Source of the DNA: Adiantum capillus-veneris
Lineage: Eukaryota; Streptophyta; Polypodiopsida; Polypodiales; Pteridaceae
Assembly: GCA_014529385.2 (NCBI GenBank)
Contig: CM043960.1
Location: 70,805,410-70,869,409, forward strand
Direction of reading: 5' to 3'
DNA: 64,000 nucleotides
A program made the position numbers and the translations under genes. Every line of letters begins with the position of its first letter. Within the stretch, counting starts at the first letter, position 1. Shown here piece after piece: positions 1-13,294 of this stretch. The notes under the pieces are model-generated. The model ran no database searches and was not told where the DNA came from. It was given only the letters and a program-made list of their open reading frames with translations.

Positions 1-171
1 AATTTCTTATTCACTTCTCTCTCGTTTCACAGTGTAGGCGCTCTTCGGAAGTTTTCATGGCGAATACCTCTACGTAGTTGTCATCGTCACTCTCTTGCGG
101 CAAAGCAAGAAGCCTTTCAACAACCCCAAATCAATCCGAACGGACGGTGAGAAACCATAAACTTCATAGTC

Positions 172-308
<137 letters not shown>

Positions 309-2551
309 CGTTTTTTTTTCTACGTAGTCACCCTCTCAGTGATTGTTTTGATATATGAGTGTATGTACGGATTAACCAAGCACATAGGAGATTGCCTCAT
401 GATTGTTTTCATCATGTTTTACACGTTGACTTATGCACATGATGCGTTATAGTCACGCACGTGCATAAAGAAGCGCTTTTCGTTTCACGTCGAAGAAGCG
501 GTAGAAATACTATTTTGGTCATAAATCACAAATTGTTATGATTCAGCCCGAACCCTTTATATCATAGATAAAACACATCATTTAGAACAATTCTCTCTTA
601 TGTATCATGTGAAAAACACGCACGAGTTAAGAGATATGGTCAAAAAACAGATTGCTGCCCACTACACAACCAAAATGTTTGACTCCAGGCTCCTTGGAGA
701 ACTACTATATAGATTCACCAGATGGGCAAACCTACTTAACCAATTGAAAATCTTGATAAAAATTGATGATAAATGAATTTAGATCTCCGTTACCACTTCG
801 GTAATGCGAGTTATTAATCACTCTATTATCAGTTTTACCTACATGTGTAGGAGTGCTATCAAAGGGGGATACCATATGACGTCGTGAGTTAACCGAACCG
901 TTTTGATATGTTCTATGGTTTGTTTTGGTGATTTGATTTCAATTATTAGATGGCCCTAAACTTACATGAGAGTATATGGTTAAACATTCCGAACCGCATA
1001 GGCAGATAGGAATAAAGTGACTCTCTTTGGAGGTTATCGTTTGTTGTGTGAGTATCATATGGTCAAAGTGATATGATGGAGTGATAGTATATATCATGGA
1101 GCTGAACTTGATGCATTTTTTTGAAGTCAAATACTTTTATTTGCATGTTTTGCATGCTCCCGAAAATGTCAAAAAATTTGTTTTTGCATATGTGTGAAGT
1201 TATGGTTTATGGTTGACCTAAAGATCGAAGTTATTTTGCATCATGATTATGGTGTTGAAATGTTATCATATGATGTATGGGAAGTCATGGATTGACGTGG
1301 ATGCTTCATATACATGGTTATGACTGCTTTCCACCTTTCTAGGTCAAAACTAGCTCTATGTACTAGAGTGGTGAAGTGCGGATGTGATGCATCAACTTTG
1401 CATGGTTGGATGTTGTAAAAATTGTATTTTTATATCATGATTATTTTCTGGTCGGACGCTTTTTATGCATGAAAGAATCACATCTTAAGGGTCACATGTG
1501 TGTAGAGTCCGATTGATTTTGCAAGGGATATGTCAAACTCCAAGTGTGAGAGTTGGTTCAGTGTGATTATGATTTATGGTTAAGGGTTGAGATTCCCTCA
1601 TGGATTATGGTTGATATTTTATGGTGGAAGCCGGTGTGGCTTATGGGTTTTTTTTTTGGATTGAGTTATGCTATCGAAATTTTTGCAGCCATGTTATGTT
1701 CTAAAGTGGTTATGTAGGATTGGTCGTGCCTCACCCAAGTAGGGTGGAGAGCTCACCCTTGTGATGTGATTGGATTATTGCTTATGGTTTATGGGTTCTG
1801 GATTGGGTCATGAAGTGATCAAGATGGTTTATGGTAGACGTGTAAGAGTAGAGACCCTGTACACTCTAATTGTTTAGAAAAGTAATTGTTTGTGCATCTG
1901 GGAAGTGCTACTGTGATTGGACTCATGTGTTATGTTTCTCATGGCAGCGTCGCTACAAGACTAGGATCACCTACATCGCTTAGCCTTAGACTAAAGGATT
2001 GCTGACCTGGGGATTTGTTGGATCGGGGCTATTGCTTGGGTCTTCTTCTTTTTGTTAGGCTCATCTACATGGTCAGTGCATTGGGGGTTGAACGACCTAC
2101 ACGGCTAACCCGTCGGGGATCTTGCCTTGGCTTGGCCTAAACACCCGATGCTGGGCATCGAAGAGGCGTGGCGCCTAAACTTGTATGATTGATGTTGATA
2201 CCCTACCACCTGTTGGTATTTGGGATCCTTTCAGAGCTCGGGTTCATGGAGGGAGGCGAAGCGGCCTCACCTATGTCTGGCTCAGGTAGGATGGAGGTGT
2301 TCTAGCTCGCTCCCGACGAAGTGAAATTCTCTATGTCCGTAGTAGAACGGAAGTGGATGGGTGGACCGGTCGATCCCTACACAGGGTCCGGTGCTCTGCT
2401 AATTATTTTGTCATAAATTTTTTGATGTTATGGTATACCGAGATTTTGTCATTGCATTAATACATGGTTGCCTGTTCCATTTAGATGGGCATTTAAAGAT
2501 TCTCTGTTGTAAATTTCTCATGTCTCTGTGCACTCTATTTCACCCTCCACT

Positions 2552-2555
<4 letters not shown>

Positions 2556-2641
<86 letters not shown>
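2556..2641 (+). repeat. (CT)n microsatellite in the L1 5' LTR
   Basis: A pure CT run of about 86 bases near the 3' end of the LTR. The matching part of the right LTR is missing because that copy ends at 8502. Confidence 0.97.
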
Positions 2642-2644
<3 letters not shown>

Positions 2645-2918
2645 TCCCGCTACGCGGTGTACACATATATTCACCCTCCACAATGTTATATTTTTTCTTG
2701 AGTACGCTTTCATTCATAACACCCATTCAAGGGTAGCACTAGTCACTAGGTACCTCTAGATGCAATCCGGCTCATGGCCTAAACTCCATGCTTGGTCGGG
2801 CGCTGAGAACTCCTTCCCTACACAAACGCTTCCGCAACTCTCATGTATATTGAAAATTGTATAAAGGTGTAAATTGTATATTCTGTGCATAGACCCCTGG
2901 GGAGGGGTATCTCCCACC

Positions 2919-2930
2919 TGGTATCAAAGC
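2919..2930 (+). other. primer binding site of L1 (initiator-Met tRNA type)
   Basis: TGGTATCAAAGC differs by one base from TGGTATCAGAGC, the common plant primer site complementary to the 3' end of initiator methionine tRNA. It lies two bases after the CA that ends the LTR. Confidence 0.8.
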
Positions 2931-3510
2931 CAATGCTTAAGGTTATAGAGGATAGCCTAAAGCCTGATACTAGTCGGGGTAGTTATGCATCATGTACGCA
3001 TTCATGCATGCTGTTTGAGAAAGGATATTGTATTCATGATGCATCTATAAATGACATTGGTTGATAGTACTTGTTTGACTTGTCTTCTTAAGTGGAAGTG
3101 TTTGATTTGAGTTATGGTAAAGTGATTGAAGTGTTCAACAAGTGTATTAAGAATTTTATTTGAATGTTTGTTTTAGTAATGACCTTTGCGGGTGACTTCT
3201 AACGTCTCGTAACTAAATCCACCTTTCGATGGGGTGTAAATGACTACCCATCCCTAAGAAAATTATGGTAAATTTTTCCCTCCCGCCCACCATTTTTGAC
3301 TCATAATGCGGGAAGATTAATATAATATATTGTTAATAAGATTTTGGATTTGACATGATACAGAAATACATCATGTCTCCTAGAGAAAATGGAGTTCTTG
3401 CTAATGCCAATGAATGAGAAATAGGATACTCAATTTAGCATATATCTATAGAAAGTTTTAGATTTACTTATTTGTTATCCATGTCGAGGTGAGGACACCT
3501 CAAATTTTTC
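2931..3510 (+). other. non-coding core of L1
   Basis: About 0.58 kb between primer site and purine tract. No reading frame of useful length and no gag, protease or pol motif on either strand. It may hold packaging signals, but none can be recognised. Confidence 0.65.
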
Positions 3511-3523
3511 AAGTGTGGGAGGA
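3511..3523 (+). other. polypurine tract of L1
   Basis: AAGTGTGGGAGGA lies directly before the LTR start TGTAAGATCC. This is the usual plus-strand priming site and fixes the LTR boundary at 3524. Confidence 0.85.
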
Positions 3524-3965
3524 TGTAAGATCCCCAATTTTTGGGTCTCTTTTAAAAATAACTTTCAATATCTATTTTGTCGAATTTTGATTGACAGTAT
3601 TGGAAAGACATAATTATGTCAGTATATTACGGTGTGGCATAGTTTAGCTATAGTTTTCATTAGTTGGTGATAATGTTGGATGGTCAAATTTAATGTAAAA
3701 CTTGAATGGTAAGTGGGAGAGTTGACCACCAAAAAACAAAGGCTTGCTTTTAGGAAAGAAAGAGTTTTTCTTTTAAAAAAAGGGAGGAGGAGCTTAGTTT
3801 AGGCCTATTTTCTTGGAAGCCAAGCTTCCTTTTAGAGTCTCTAAATCGTGCCTTGAAATCCGTGTCCTCAAATATATATATATATTTGAAAAGCTACGAA
3901 CGTGTGCGAACTTGTCTCTCCTTGCCTCACTCTATTCTTAGCTAGTGCGTTTGGCCTTGAGAGCC

Positions 3966-3973
3966 TATATAAA
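3966..3973 (+). promoter_or_regulatory. probable TATA box of the L1 LTR
   Basis: TATATAAA lies about 440 bases into the LTR, upstream of the long CT microsatellite. Its position suits a U3 promoter, and transcription would then start near 4000. Inferred from position and consensus only. Confidence 0.5.
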
Positions 3974-4313
3974 GACCTCTCTTCGTTCACTTTGAGAAGG
4001 ATAGATACACTCTCAAACGCGGAAGCTCTCTCACTTTAACGTCAGAATTACTATCTATTATACGGAGTGGTGCAAGCTCTTCATCACCATCTCCATAAAC
4101 TCTTCTCTTTCGTGAAGAGGAAGAAGAAGGATACTCTCTCTCAAATTGCTTATTAACTTCTCTCTCGTTTCACGGTGTGCACGCTCTCCGGAAGTTTTCG
4201 TGTCAAATACCTCTACGTAGCTCTCATCATCTCTCTCTTGCCGCAAAGCAAGAAGCCTTTCAACAACCCCAAATCAATCCGAAAGCACGGTGATAAACCA
4301 TAAACTTCATAGT

Positions 4314-4419
<106 letters not shown>

Positions 4420-4573
4420 GTCGGTTTTTTTCTACGTAGTCACCCTCTCGGTGATTGTTTTGGTATATGAGTGTATGTACAGATTAACCAAGTACATACG
4501 AGATTGCCTCATGATTGTTTCATCATGTTTTACACGTTGACTTATGCACATGATGCGTTATAGTCACACACGT

Positions 4574-6749
4574 TGTCGTGTTGTGGCACGTATATAGTGG
4601 GAACGGGCATTAAACAATTTATCTTGTGACTTTTTGACGCATAAGTATACTTCATATAATACTCATATGCATAAATAAAAGCTTTCTACCATACCTTAGT
4701 ATTACCTTTGAAGTAATATAAATATACATTACTATTAGAAAGTACTGCAAGAGAAGTATCAATGATTGTGCCTCTTTTTGTCTGGGGGAAAAGCATTTGT
4801 ATATTTCTTCTAATATCTCAGCTATACCCTACCATATATAAATTATTTTTTTATTTTCACATTTATTTAATAATATAACCCTTCAATAATGCATACCTTC
4901 TTGGATACATACAAGAGGGAAGGGCCTACTAGAAGACTTTATGAAAAGGAAGATCCAAAGCTTCTTGGACCATCCCAATTTGAAAATCCTGACCTAAGGG
5001 CGTGGAGAAAAGGCCAAAACCAAGTCAAGCTCTTTTAGTAGGCCAATTTTGCCTTTTGAAGCATGTCAATCTGAGTTACAGGTCAAAAGTTACAGGGAAA
5101 AGAGTGAAAAATCCTCTCACAACTACACTGCAAGAAGAGATGGTAAACAGGTGAATCAAGTGAAAAGAGGTAATCGTGGTCATTTTCCATAAAATAAGAT
5201 ATTTGGAGGATAAAAAACACAAGCATGTGAATGTGACACCTCAAATATTCCTTGAAGAACAAGACACACAAGTTGGGACAAGACACTCAAGTTGGGACCC
5301 CCTACTGGAGCCACACAGAAGATGCCTAGTTGGGGCCCACATACATCATGCACCCACATGGAGCCTCAACGACCCAAAATGCTGAATTTCATGATATTTT
5401 GAGTCCTAATATTGCCCATTTTAAGAAATATCCAAAGAACATTTGATTTGGGCTAACTCTTTAGCCTAATCAAGTGATTATGTAAAACATGGCCCTCACC
5501 TATAAAAAGGGCAACCTTCTCTTCATTGGGGCAAGTTATGAGTGAGTGAGAATAGCTCAATTCCATAGTGACACACTTATCTTAGTGCCACACTTTATCT
5601 TGAAGAAAGGCTGAAGTTTTGCCTCATCTTCTCTCTCCATTAAGGTGGTGGCGATTGTTCTCATGTAAGATATATGTTGCTAGTTTTACTTTCATTTGCA
5701 TATCTAGTCCAATAATTGTCTCTAGCTCTATCTCTATCTCTCATTATCTATCTTTAATACCACCACCACACTTAGATCTATCTCTAATTCTATCTTACTC
5801 CTCCTTTGATCTCTCTTGTTGTGTCCTAATTGTTTCATTGGAAGGTATTCAAGCAGCAACCTTGTCAATGTAATGGGTACAACCTTCTTGCGGGAAACAA
5901 TTATGAGCACAAGGTTAGTAACCATATCTCATCTTCCACAAGCATCTCTCTCTCTTAAGGTTCTCATTGTCTTCCACAAACTAGAATCTCCTTGCTACTA
6001 CAGCTACTTCTCTCCCCGCAGTATCCTTATCGCCTAAGGGCAACAATAGGGCTTGGGAGAGAAACTCTCTTCTTCTTCTCCTTTCACTTCTTTCACATCT
6101 TTATCTTTGAACATACTAAGTATATCATTGATAAATAACCATAATCCACATAGAGGTAATTTCTTTCAATTCCATTCAGTGCAATCTATTAGGGTCAACA
6201 TTTGGATTAGTCGAAAGATTCACTTTCAGCAACGCATAGTGTTTCTATTTGGTCCTGAAAGGCTCAACGAAATACTTCTCTCACCAGATCCCATCATACT
6301 ACCTATTATTGACTATGACTTCTCTTTTGATGTGAATGTGGTTATTTTATTATGAATCAAGAGGATTTGTACTCACAACTAATCCCAATCGCTAGACAAA
6401 ACATATACATTATAGTAAGCACAAAGCTACAGTTCCAAAGAGCAATCCGCAGCTTATTTGGACAACAAAGATTAAATATCATTAATCTATTAACCCTTTT
6501 ATCCTACCCATGATATGATATGATCGTAATCTCGATGTTTTTTTTTTTCTGACTATCTTTCATGAGTTCTCTCCATCACGTGTGTATTTGTAAGCAAAAG
6601 TGAGCGGCTTCTTTGGCTACATTTCTTCTTTAGCTTTAGAAGCTATGTTGTCTACATCTTAGCTCCTTCTCATAAACCTTGAGCTTCCTCACAAACTCTC
6701 ACAGCAAGAGGCCCGGTGCCTTCCTGGCAAGACCGCCAACTTCTTGACA
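4574..6749. mobile_element. 2.18 kb insertion with TG...CA ends inside the L1 LTR
   Basis: The left LTR gives the empty site, GCACGTGCAT at about 458-467. In the right LTR the same site is split, with ACGT repeated at 4570-4573 and 6750-6753. The insert starts TGTCGTG and ends TTGACA. A four-base target duplication with TG...CA ends suggests a retrotransposon-type integration. No internal LTR pair or primer site was found, so it could be a solo LTR or an unusual non-autonomous element. A TATA-like run lies near 5499. The only noteworthy reading frame is the one at 6176-6355. Confidence 0.6.
6176..6355 (+). pseudogene. C-terminal ORF segment shared with the E2 element (unknown family)
   Basis: The last 59 codons of an open frame that has no good ATG at the homologous start. 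It is clearly similar to the protein at 22721-22948: both have IRVNI, RKI, QQRI, LFG, ERL, EIL, SP and SFDV in the same order and spacing, and both stop two to five residues after a hydrophobic IL ending. Upstream sequence does not match. I do not recognise the family. Position within an inserted element in both cases suggests a transposon-carried gene; this copy looks like a fragment. Confidence 0.55.
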
Positions 6750-8502
6750 ACGTGCATAAAGAAGCGCTTTTCATTTCACGTCGAAGAAGCGGTAGGAATA
6801 CTGTTTTGGTCATAAATCACAAATTGTTATGATTCAGTCCGAACCCTTTACACCATAGATTAAACACATCATTTAGAATAATTTTTCTCTTATGTATCAT
6901 GTGAAAAACACACACGAGTTAAGAGATATGGTCAAAAAATAGATTGCTGCGCACTACACTTGAACAAAAGTTTTGATTCCAGACTCCTTGGAGAACTACT
7001 ATATAGATTCACCGGATGGGCAACCCCACTTAACCAATTGAAAATATTGATAAAACTTGATGATAAACGAATTTAGGTCTCCGTTATCACTTCGTGAATG
7101 CGAGTTATTAATCACTCTATTATCAGGTTTACCTACATGCGTAGGAGTGCTATCAAAGGGGGATACCATATGGCGTCGTGAGTTAACTGAGCCGTTTTGA
7201 TATGTTCTATGGTTTGTTCTGGTGAGTTTATTTCAATTGTTAGATGGCCCTAGACTTACATGAGAGTATATGGTTAAACATTCCGACCCGCATAGGCACA
7301 TATGAATAAAGTGACTTTCTTTGAAGATCACCGTTTGTTGTGTGAGTATCATATGGTCAAAGTGATGTGATGCAGTGATAGTATATATCATGGAGCTGCA
7401 CATGATGCATTGGTTTGAGGTCAAATACTTTCATTTGCATGTTTTGCATGCTCCTAAAAATGTCAAAAAATTTGTTTCTGCATATGTGTGAAGTTATGGT
7501 TTATGGTTGACCTAAAGGTCGATGTTGTTTTGCATCATGATTATGGTGTTGGAATGTTATCATATGATGTATGGGAACTCATGGATTTATGTGGATGCCT
7601 CATATGCATGGTTACGATTGCTTTCCACCTCCTAGGTCAAAACTAGCTCTATGTACTAGAGTGGTGAAGTGCAGATCTGATGCATCAACTCTGCATGGTT
7701 GGATGTTGTAAAAATTGGATTTTTATATCATGATTAGTCGCTGGTCGGACTCTTTTTATGCATGAAGGAATCACATGTTAAGGGTCACATGTGTGTAGAG
7801 TCCGATTGATTGTTGCAGGGGATATATCAAAGTCCAAGTGTGGGAGTTGGTTCAGTGTGATTATGATTTATGGTTAAGGGTTGAGATTCCCTCACGGATT
7901 ATGGTAGATATTTTATGGTGGAAGCCGGTGTGGCTTATGCTTTTTTTTTTCTGGATTGAATTATGCTGTCAAAATTTTTGCAGCCATGTTATGTTCTAAA
8001 GTGATTATGCAAGATTGGTCGTGCCTCACCCAGGTAGGGTGGAGATCTCACCCGTGTGATGTGTTTGGATTAAGGCTTATGGTTTATGGATTTTGGATTG
8101 GGTCGTGAAGTGATCAAGATGGTGTAAGGGTAGAGACCTTGTACAGTCTAATTGTTTGGAAAAGGAATTGTTTGTGTATCTGGGAAGTGCTATTGTGATT
8201 GGACTCATGTGTTATGTCTCTCATGGCAGCGTCGCTACAAGACTAGAATCACCTACATCACTTAGCCTTAGACTAAAGGGTCGCTGACTTGGGGCTTTGC
8301 TGGATCGATGGAGTTGCCTAGGTCTTCTTCTTTTTGTTAGGCTCATCTACACGGTTAGTGCATCGGGGGTTGAACGACCTACACGGCTAACGCATCGGGG
8401 ATCTTGCCTTGGCTTGGCCTAAACACCCGATGCTGGGCATCGAAGAGGCGTGGCACCTAAACTGGTATGTTTGGTGTTGATACCCTACCACCTGCTGGTA
8501 TT

Positions 8503-9790
8503 TCCTGGGCAATCTTCTCCTTTAGTGCATCTTCCTCAGCTTTAGAGACCATGGGCACTTGCTCAGCTTCAGTGAGTGGTAATTGAAAGTCCGACTCTCC
8601 TGCCAGTCCTTCTGATGACTGTGTTTCCATCTCAACAAATGAGACTAAGGGTATGTCAACAATTGGTTGCTCAGAGATACCTGCTTCTTCCTGATGTTCT
8701 GGTTGTCCCTCTCTCAGCAACTGATTGAATCTCTTTAACTCAACTATCTCTTTGAGCAATTGCTCCTCTCTTTGGATGCGCATCAATGCAAGGTCGCATC
8801 TTTGTGATTGTTCTAGCTTCATCTCTAACTCAAGATCCTTGTTTCTCTTTTCCAAAGCCTTATAGAGTTCATATGTACCTTTGATTGAAGCAACATTAGG
8901 ATTTTTTCTTATCTGTCTCAAAAAAGCTGCCTGATCATTGATCCTTTGTTCTGAGTACTATAGAGAAGCGTTTGCTATAGCGAGATGCACTTGGATCTTT
9001 TGGACTGATAATGTAGTGGTTAGAAGTTCATTAGTTACTTCTGTCAGTTGTTGATCTTTCCTCTTATAGGCATCGGATAACTTGGTTAGAAGTTCTCCCA
9101 GCTCCCTTATTTCTTTCCGTTGCTTCTCTTTTGCAACATAGTGTTGTTCTGCTTCATCTTTCAACTCTTTGATCTGTCTTTGGAGATCTGTAATAATGTT
9201 CATTTGGTCATCTCACTCTCCTTGTAGAGCATCAATATTTAACTCCAGCTCCCTAGCCTTAACATTACAGCTAATGCTGTTGTTCGCATTTTTTCACTCA
9301 TCATCGCTATCTTCTTGGCATATTCATTGACCTGCATGATGACTTTGTCATTTGTTTCCCAATCTTCAGACTCCTATCTAGAAGTTTCTGATGTTTCGGT
9401 TTGTGGATCCTTGGGTGGTGCTGTGGTGGCACCTTGTGGTTGCGGCGGGGGTTCTACTTATCTTTGAGGCGTTGCGATTGCCTCGGCTGGTTCTACTTCT
9501 TGAGGCTTAGTATATGCCTCAGCTATTTCTGGTTGTTTGGTCATGGAAGGTTCAACTTCAATTTGTTTTGTTCCCTTTGGCTATTCAAAACTTGTTGCTA
9601 CCTGTTGTTCGAGCTCTTTTTCTTTGGCTTCCTCACCCTCATGAGGTTTAGCTGTTGGTGAAGGGCGCGGGCTTGGCATTGGGTGGTCTTCTTGCTCCTT
9701 AGCGGATGAAGTGGGCTTCGGAGACATCTCCCCTTGGTGGTGATGTGTCTCACTTTGTTCTGTAGCTAACTCCGATAACTCGGATAACAT
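8503..9790 (-). pseudogene. decayed coiled-coil protein gene
   Basis: Read from 9790 downwards there is an ATG, an acidic proline/glutamate-rich N-terminal part, then long heptad-like segments rich in E, K, L and Q (9203-8958 and 8921-8600). The pieces are mostly in one frame but are broken by at least four stops (near 9581, in the proline-rich segment near 9460, near 9380 and at 8958) and one frameshift near 9270. Intact, it would be about 430 residues. The codons after 8502 belong to the L1 LTR, so the true C-terminus is lost. No catalytic motif is visible and I do not recognise the family. A structural protein carried by a transposon is possible. Confidence 0.5.
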
Positions 9791-11640
9791 TTTTCAGAGC
9801 TTTTATTGTAGATAAACAGTGTAATTAATAAGCCGAGGCTACAAGCTTCCAGATTGTATCAGCTTGTCTTTAGTTAGAGCTCCCAAATTAATAGTTTTGA
9901 TTGCAAAAACCTTGGCTAAGGTATAAAAGCCAATTTTTGTAAGTATTTTATAAGTTTTTTGATAATAGAAACACAGTGTGAGCTAACAACGCTCACTTCT
10001 CTCCTTCTCATGCTTCCTACTCCTTTCCCGGTTCTCACATTGCAGTGTCGTCTGTTGCGTTGCAACCACGGGTAAGAGCTCTACGCATTGACGTAAGCAT
10101 TTCATGGTAATCCGTAGCTTTTGACGTCACCGACCGGTGGCCTAATTTCATAATAAGGAGGAATTTAAGCTTCCAAATCATGAACTAAGTATAGGCAAGG
10201 TATTGGGGCATCATTGCTAAGCATTTATATGCATTTTGTGTTGAAAATGACTAGGTCAAAAACTCACTGCTATGAATAATCGTGATTTTTGCACTTGACC
10301 TAAAGTGAGATTTGAGGCCATAAGCATACGTGCTTAGGTCTTCTAAACATGTCCTAGAATTTTCATAATTTTTGGATGTTGTTTGATGTTGTAACGGTTG
10401 TGATTTGTTTGCCGATGATCGATTAGCTTCTGGTGATTTCTGTCATTTGAGTGTAGCCTGAGTTATATGCGAGTTGTTTGTTGTTTTCCAAGATATTGAC
10501 AACCTCTTGTAGCCTCTATGCACTAGTCGAGTCAGCTTCATCCCATGGATTGACAATTATATTTGTAGTTCTCGCTATGTTTGCAATAAGATAGGAGTGA
10601 GGTTAGACACCCATCCCACATTCTTCCTCTGCTTCATGACGTAGTCAAACATTGGTAGAACTGACATTCCTTCGGTCCTCAAGCTTTGGCAAATCTCTAC
10701 TTCTCATTCATTGTTGCCACCACATGAGCCATTGAGGCATGCCATGATAGTAGCCCACTTTGAAAATAACTCTTTATTTGAATGGGATGTCTTCAACTCA
10801 AGTAATTGATAACTGAGTCAACGTCAGTTAACAAGAGCTGCTAAAGATCGAATACATACGGATGCACATCAAGGATGAATATGAAGAAGCAGTAAAGATT
10901 GGAGTTACACATTTTCCACATTTTCTCAAAATGGTCGCGTATTGTAAATTCCCGATTTATTTTAAGCCATTGTAGTATTTATAATGTGCTACGGGCTCAA
11001 TGGGAGTTCCAAGCTGTAAAGAATAGGTCAGTTACTATGCCTAGGTTGCAGATTCAGTGAATGGTGGAGCCCTAAAGACCTTGGACGCCCGTACATTGCA
11101 CATTTTTACCCTAGGTACATAAGGCAGTGTGTAAAAGAAATTAGGGTTCTCAAGCTCATTTGTTGAGAGCACTCTTTGGTGAGAGCTCTTGAGGTGTGTG
11201 GCTATGGAGTCCTTGAGATTGTCCTTGCTCATGAGACTTCATTAACACTAATCAATGATTCATTCTCTCTCACTATGCCTCTCTCTTACTTCTTACTATT
11301 GCCTATGATGCTTAGATTAACTAGATCTTAACTAATTAGTAGTTAATCCCTGTCTAATCTTATGTGATTGCCCTCTTTTGCTTGTGTGTGCATGTAGGTT
11401 TGATTGGAGTGTGGTGCTCAATAGATCTATGTGTGTGTGCTTGTGATTAGTGTGTTGCATGATAGGATTAGTGTTGTGTGCGTCTTGCACTCGTAGTGTG
11501 TGTGATTAGGTTGATTAGATGTGAAGAGAAGTGGATATGGAGATTGCCTTCATTGCGGCTTTGCTCCTCCATAGGCCAAGAAGCTCACCTCATAGAGTTA
11601 ACCATTTGTGTTGCCACGATTAGCTCACTAACCGTGTGAG
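9791..11640. other. no gene recognised
   Basis: AT-rich sequence without a convincing reading frame or RNA gene. Its right part probably belongs to the LTR that ends at 11724 before the Asp-tRNA primer site, but no second copy is present to define the LTR start. Confidence 0.5.
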
Positions 11641-11726
11641 TGTTTCCATGCCCTGGCCGGGTAGCTCATCCCTCCGGATTGATAATTTTGTTGGTCATTG
11701 GAGCTATTGCAACGATGGGAAACATT

Positions 11727-11744
11727 TGGCGCCGTTGCCGGGGA
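11727..11744 (+). other. orphan primer binding site, Asp-tRNA type
   Basis: TGGCGCCGTTGCCGGGGA is complementary to the 3' end of plant aspartate tRNA, the primer used by many plant Ty3/gypsy elements of the Athila/Tat group. It directly follows AACA and TT, which suits an LTR ending at 11724. No matching 3' LTR or coding region is in the window, so only the left end of this element remains. Confidence 0.75.
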
Positions 11745-13273
11745 TGATGGACTACGCTAGTGTAATTGTGGCATAAACAAATGTGTTCCCTCACTAATTT
11801 CACTTGTGTGTTTATGTTTTTGTGGATTTTGAATGTGTGTGCATGAAGCATTGTGTTCATAATTCCCTAATGTGTGACCGTATCTTGCCAATTGTGTGTT
11901 TACACACTTAATTTCTCATTAACTCTTTGCTAATTTGACTAATTTTTGCTAGCTTACTAATTTGCTATGAAGGATTGGAGAATTCGACCATTCAATTGAT
12001 CTTCATCGGAAAGGTAATCAAGGTGGTATTCTCAACCTCCCTAGAATCTAGAGATGTGTAGAATTGTGTAGAGATCCCACCATAATGATGCAATGTAATG
12101 CTATGCTATGTTGATGCGATGTAATGTGGATTGAAAATTTTGTGATTTTTCGTTTTCATGCCGTCATGATGCCGAAATTTTTAAGAATTGGTAGCATATG
12201 ATTTGATAAGTTTCAATTGCTAATTGGTGATTGTAGTTTACTAATTGGGTTCCTAATTGAGTTGATTGCATGCTTGGATGGTCAATTTCAAGTGTGTGTG
12301 CATTCTAATTGAGTGTGTGTATGCTAATTTTAGGTGTGTGTGCACTATTTTGCCCATGTTGAGCACCTAGAAATCAATGTGTGTGTTATGATTTTTCAAT
12401 TGTAATGATTGATATGTGTTGTGCTTATGCCCAACTAATGATTTGTGAAGTTACATTGCAAATCCGACAAGTTTAACCCTTTTGTGTGCGCACCTAAAGA
12501 TTGGTAAAAACTGCCAATTTTTTATTGTGTGTGTGTGCCTAAAAAGTGTTAAATTTGCATGCTTCATTCATATTTTGATTGCATAATTGATGTGTGTAAT
12601 GATTAATTTTTGCGTTTTTGTGCTCAAAACAGGGATTTACACATTTCAATTGCGTCAATTTTTGACCTACTTTTGTCGGTAATTTTGCCAGTTTAATTGC
12701 TTAGTCTTGATTTTATTGATAAAATTGTTGGCAATTGAATTGATGTGATTTGTGCAATTTTATTTGGTTGCACTATTTCCCAATGTGTGGAAATTTCGAG
12801 GAATTTTTTGGGTATTTTTCAGATATTTTTTGCAAATATTTGGCAATTTTTGCATTTATTTTTGATTAATTTCATAAAAGTTTAATATTTTGCAATTTTT
12901 ACGAGCCATTTTGTGTGTGCGTAATTACGACATCATTTTGTTTGCATTTGTGTTTTGAGCGTTTTGCTATTTTCGAGGACCGGGTGGAAAATTTTGTCGA
13001 AATTGGCTTTTTTGGAAAAATTTGCTATTTTCGAAGTGTTTTGCGTGTCGTGAATGATCGATTGTGAATGACAATGATTTTCTAAGATTCTTAAAATTTT
13101 CCGGTGAATTTTTTGGATTTTTTGGTGATTTTCGGCTAATTTTTGGCCCATTTTTGCCATTTTCGGACAGTTAAAATTTTAAAAAGCAAATCTCGAGTGT
13201 CGACGTCTGTCTTTTCCCGCTTTGCCTTGCGGTGCATATAGATTTCGTTGCGGATAGATCTTTACGGCCTGCT
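11745..13273. other. non-coding leader-like sequence
   Basis: About 1.5 kb rich in TGTGTG words and T runs, with no credible reading frame on either strand. It follows the Asp-tRNA primer site and is probably the untranslated leader of that element, cut off by the gypsy LTR starting near 13290. Confidence 0.45.
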
Positions 13274-13294
13274 TGGATAATTTTTACCAACTAC

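Noticed and set aside
939-1130. Similar 63-codon frames at 939-1130 and 7233-7424, minus strand
   Set aside because: Both lie at the same place in the two L1 LTR copies; many replacements between them, no motif.
9401-9661. 86-codon plus-strand frame rich in F, L, C and W
   Set aside because: It is the antisense shadow of the decayed coiled-coil gene on the minus strand.
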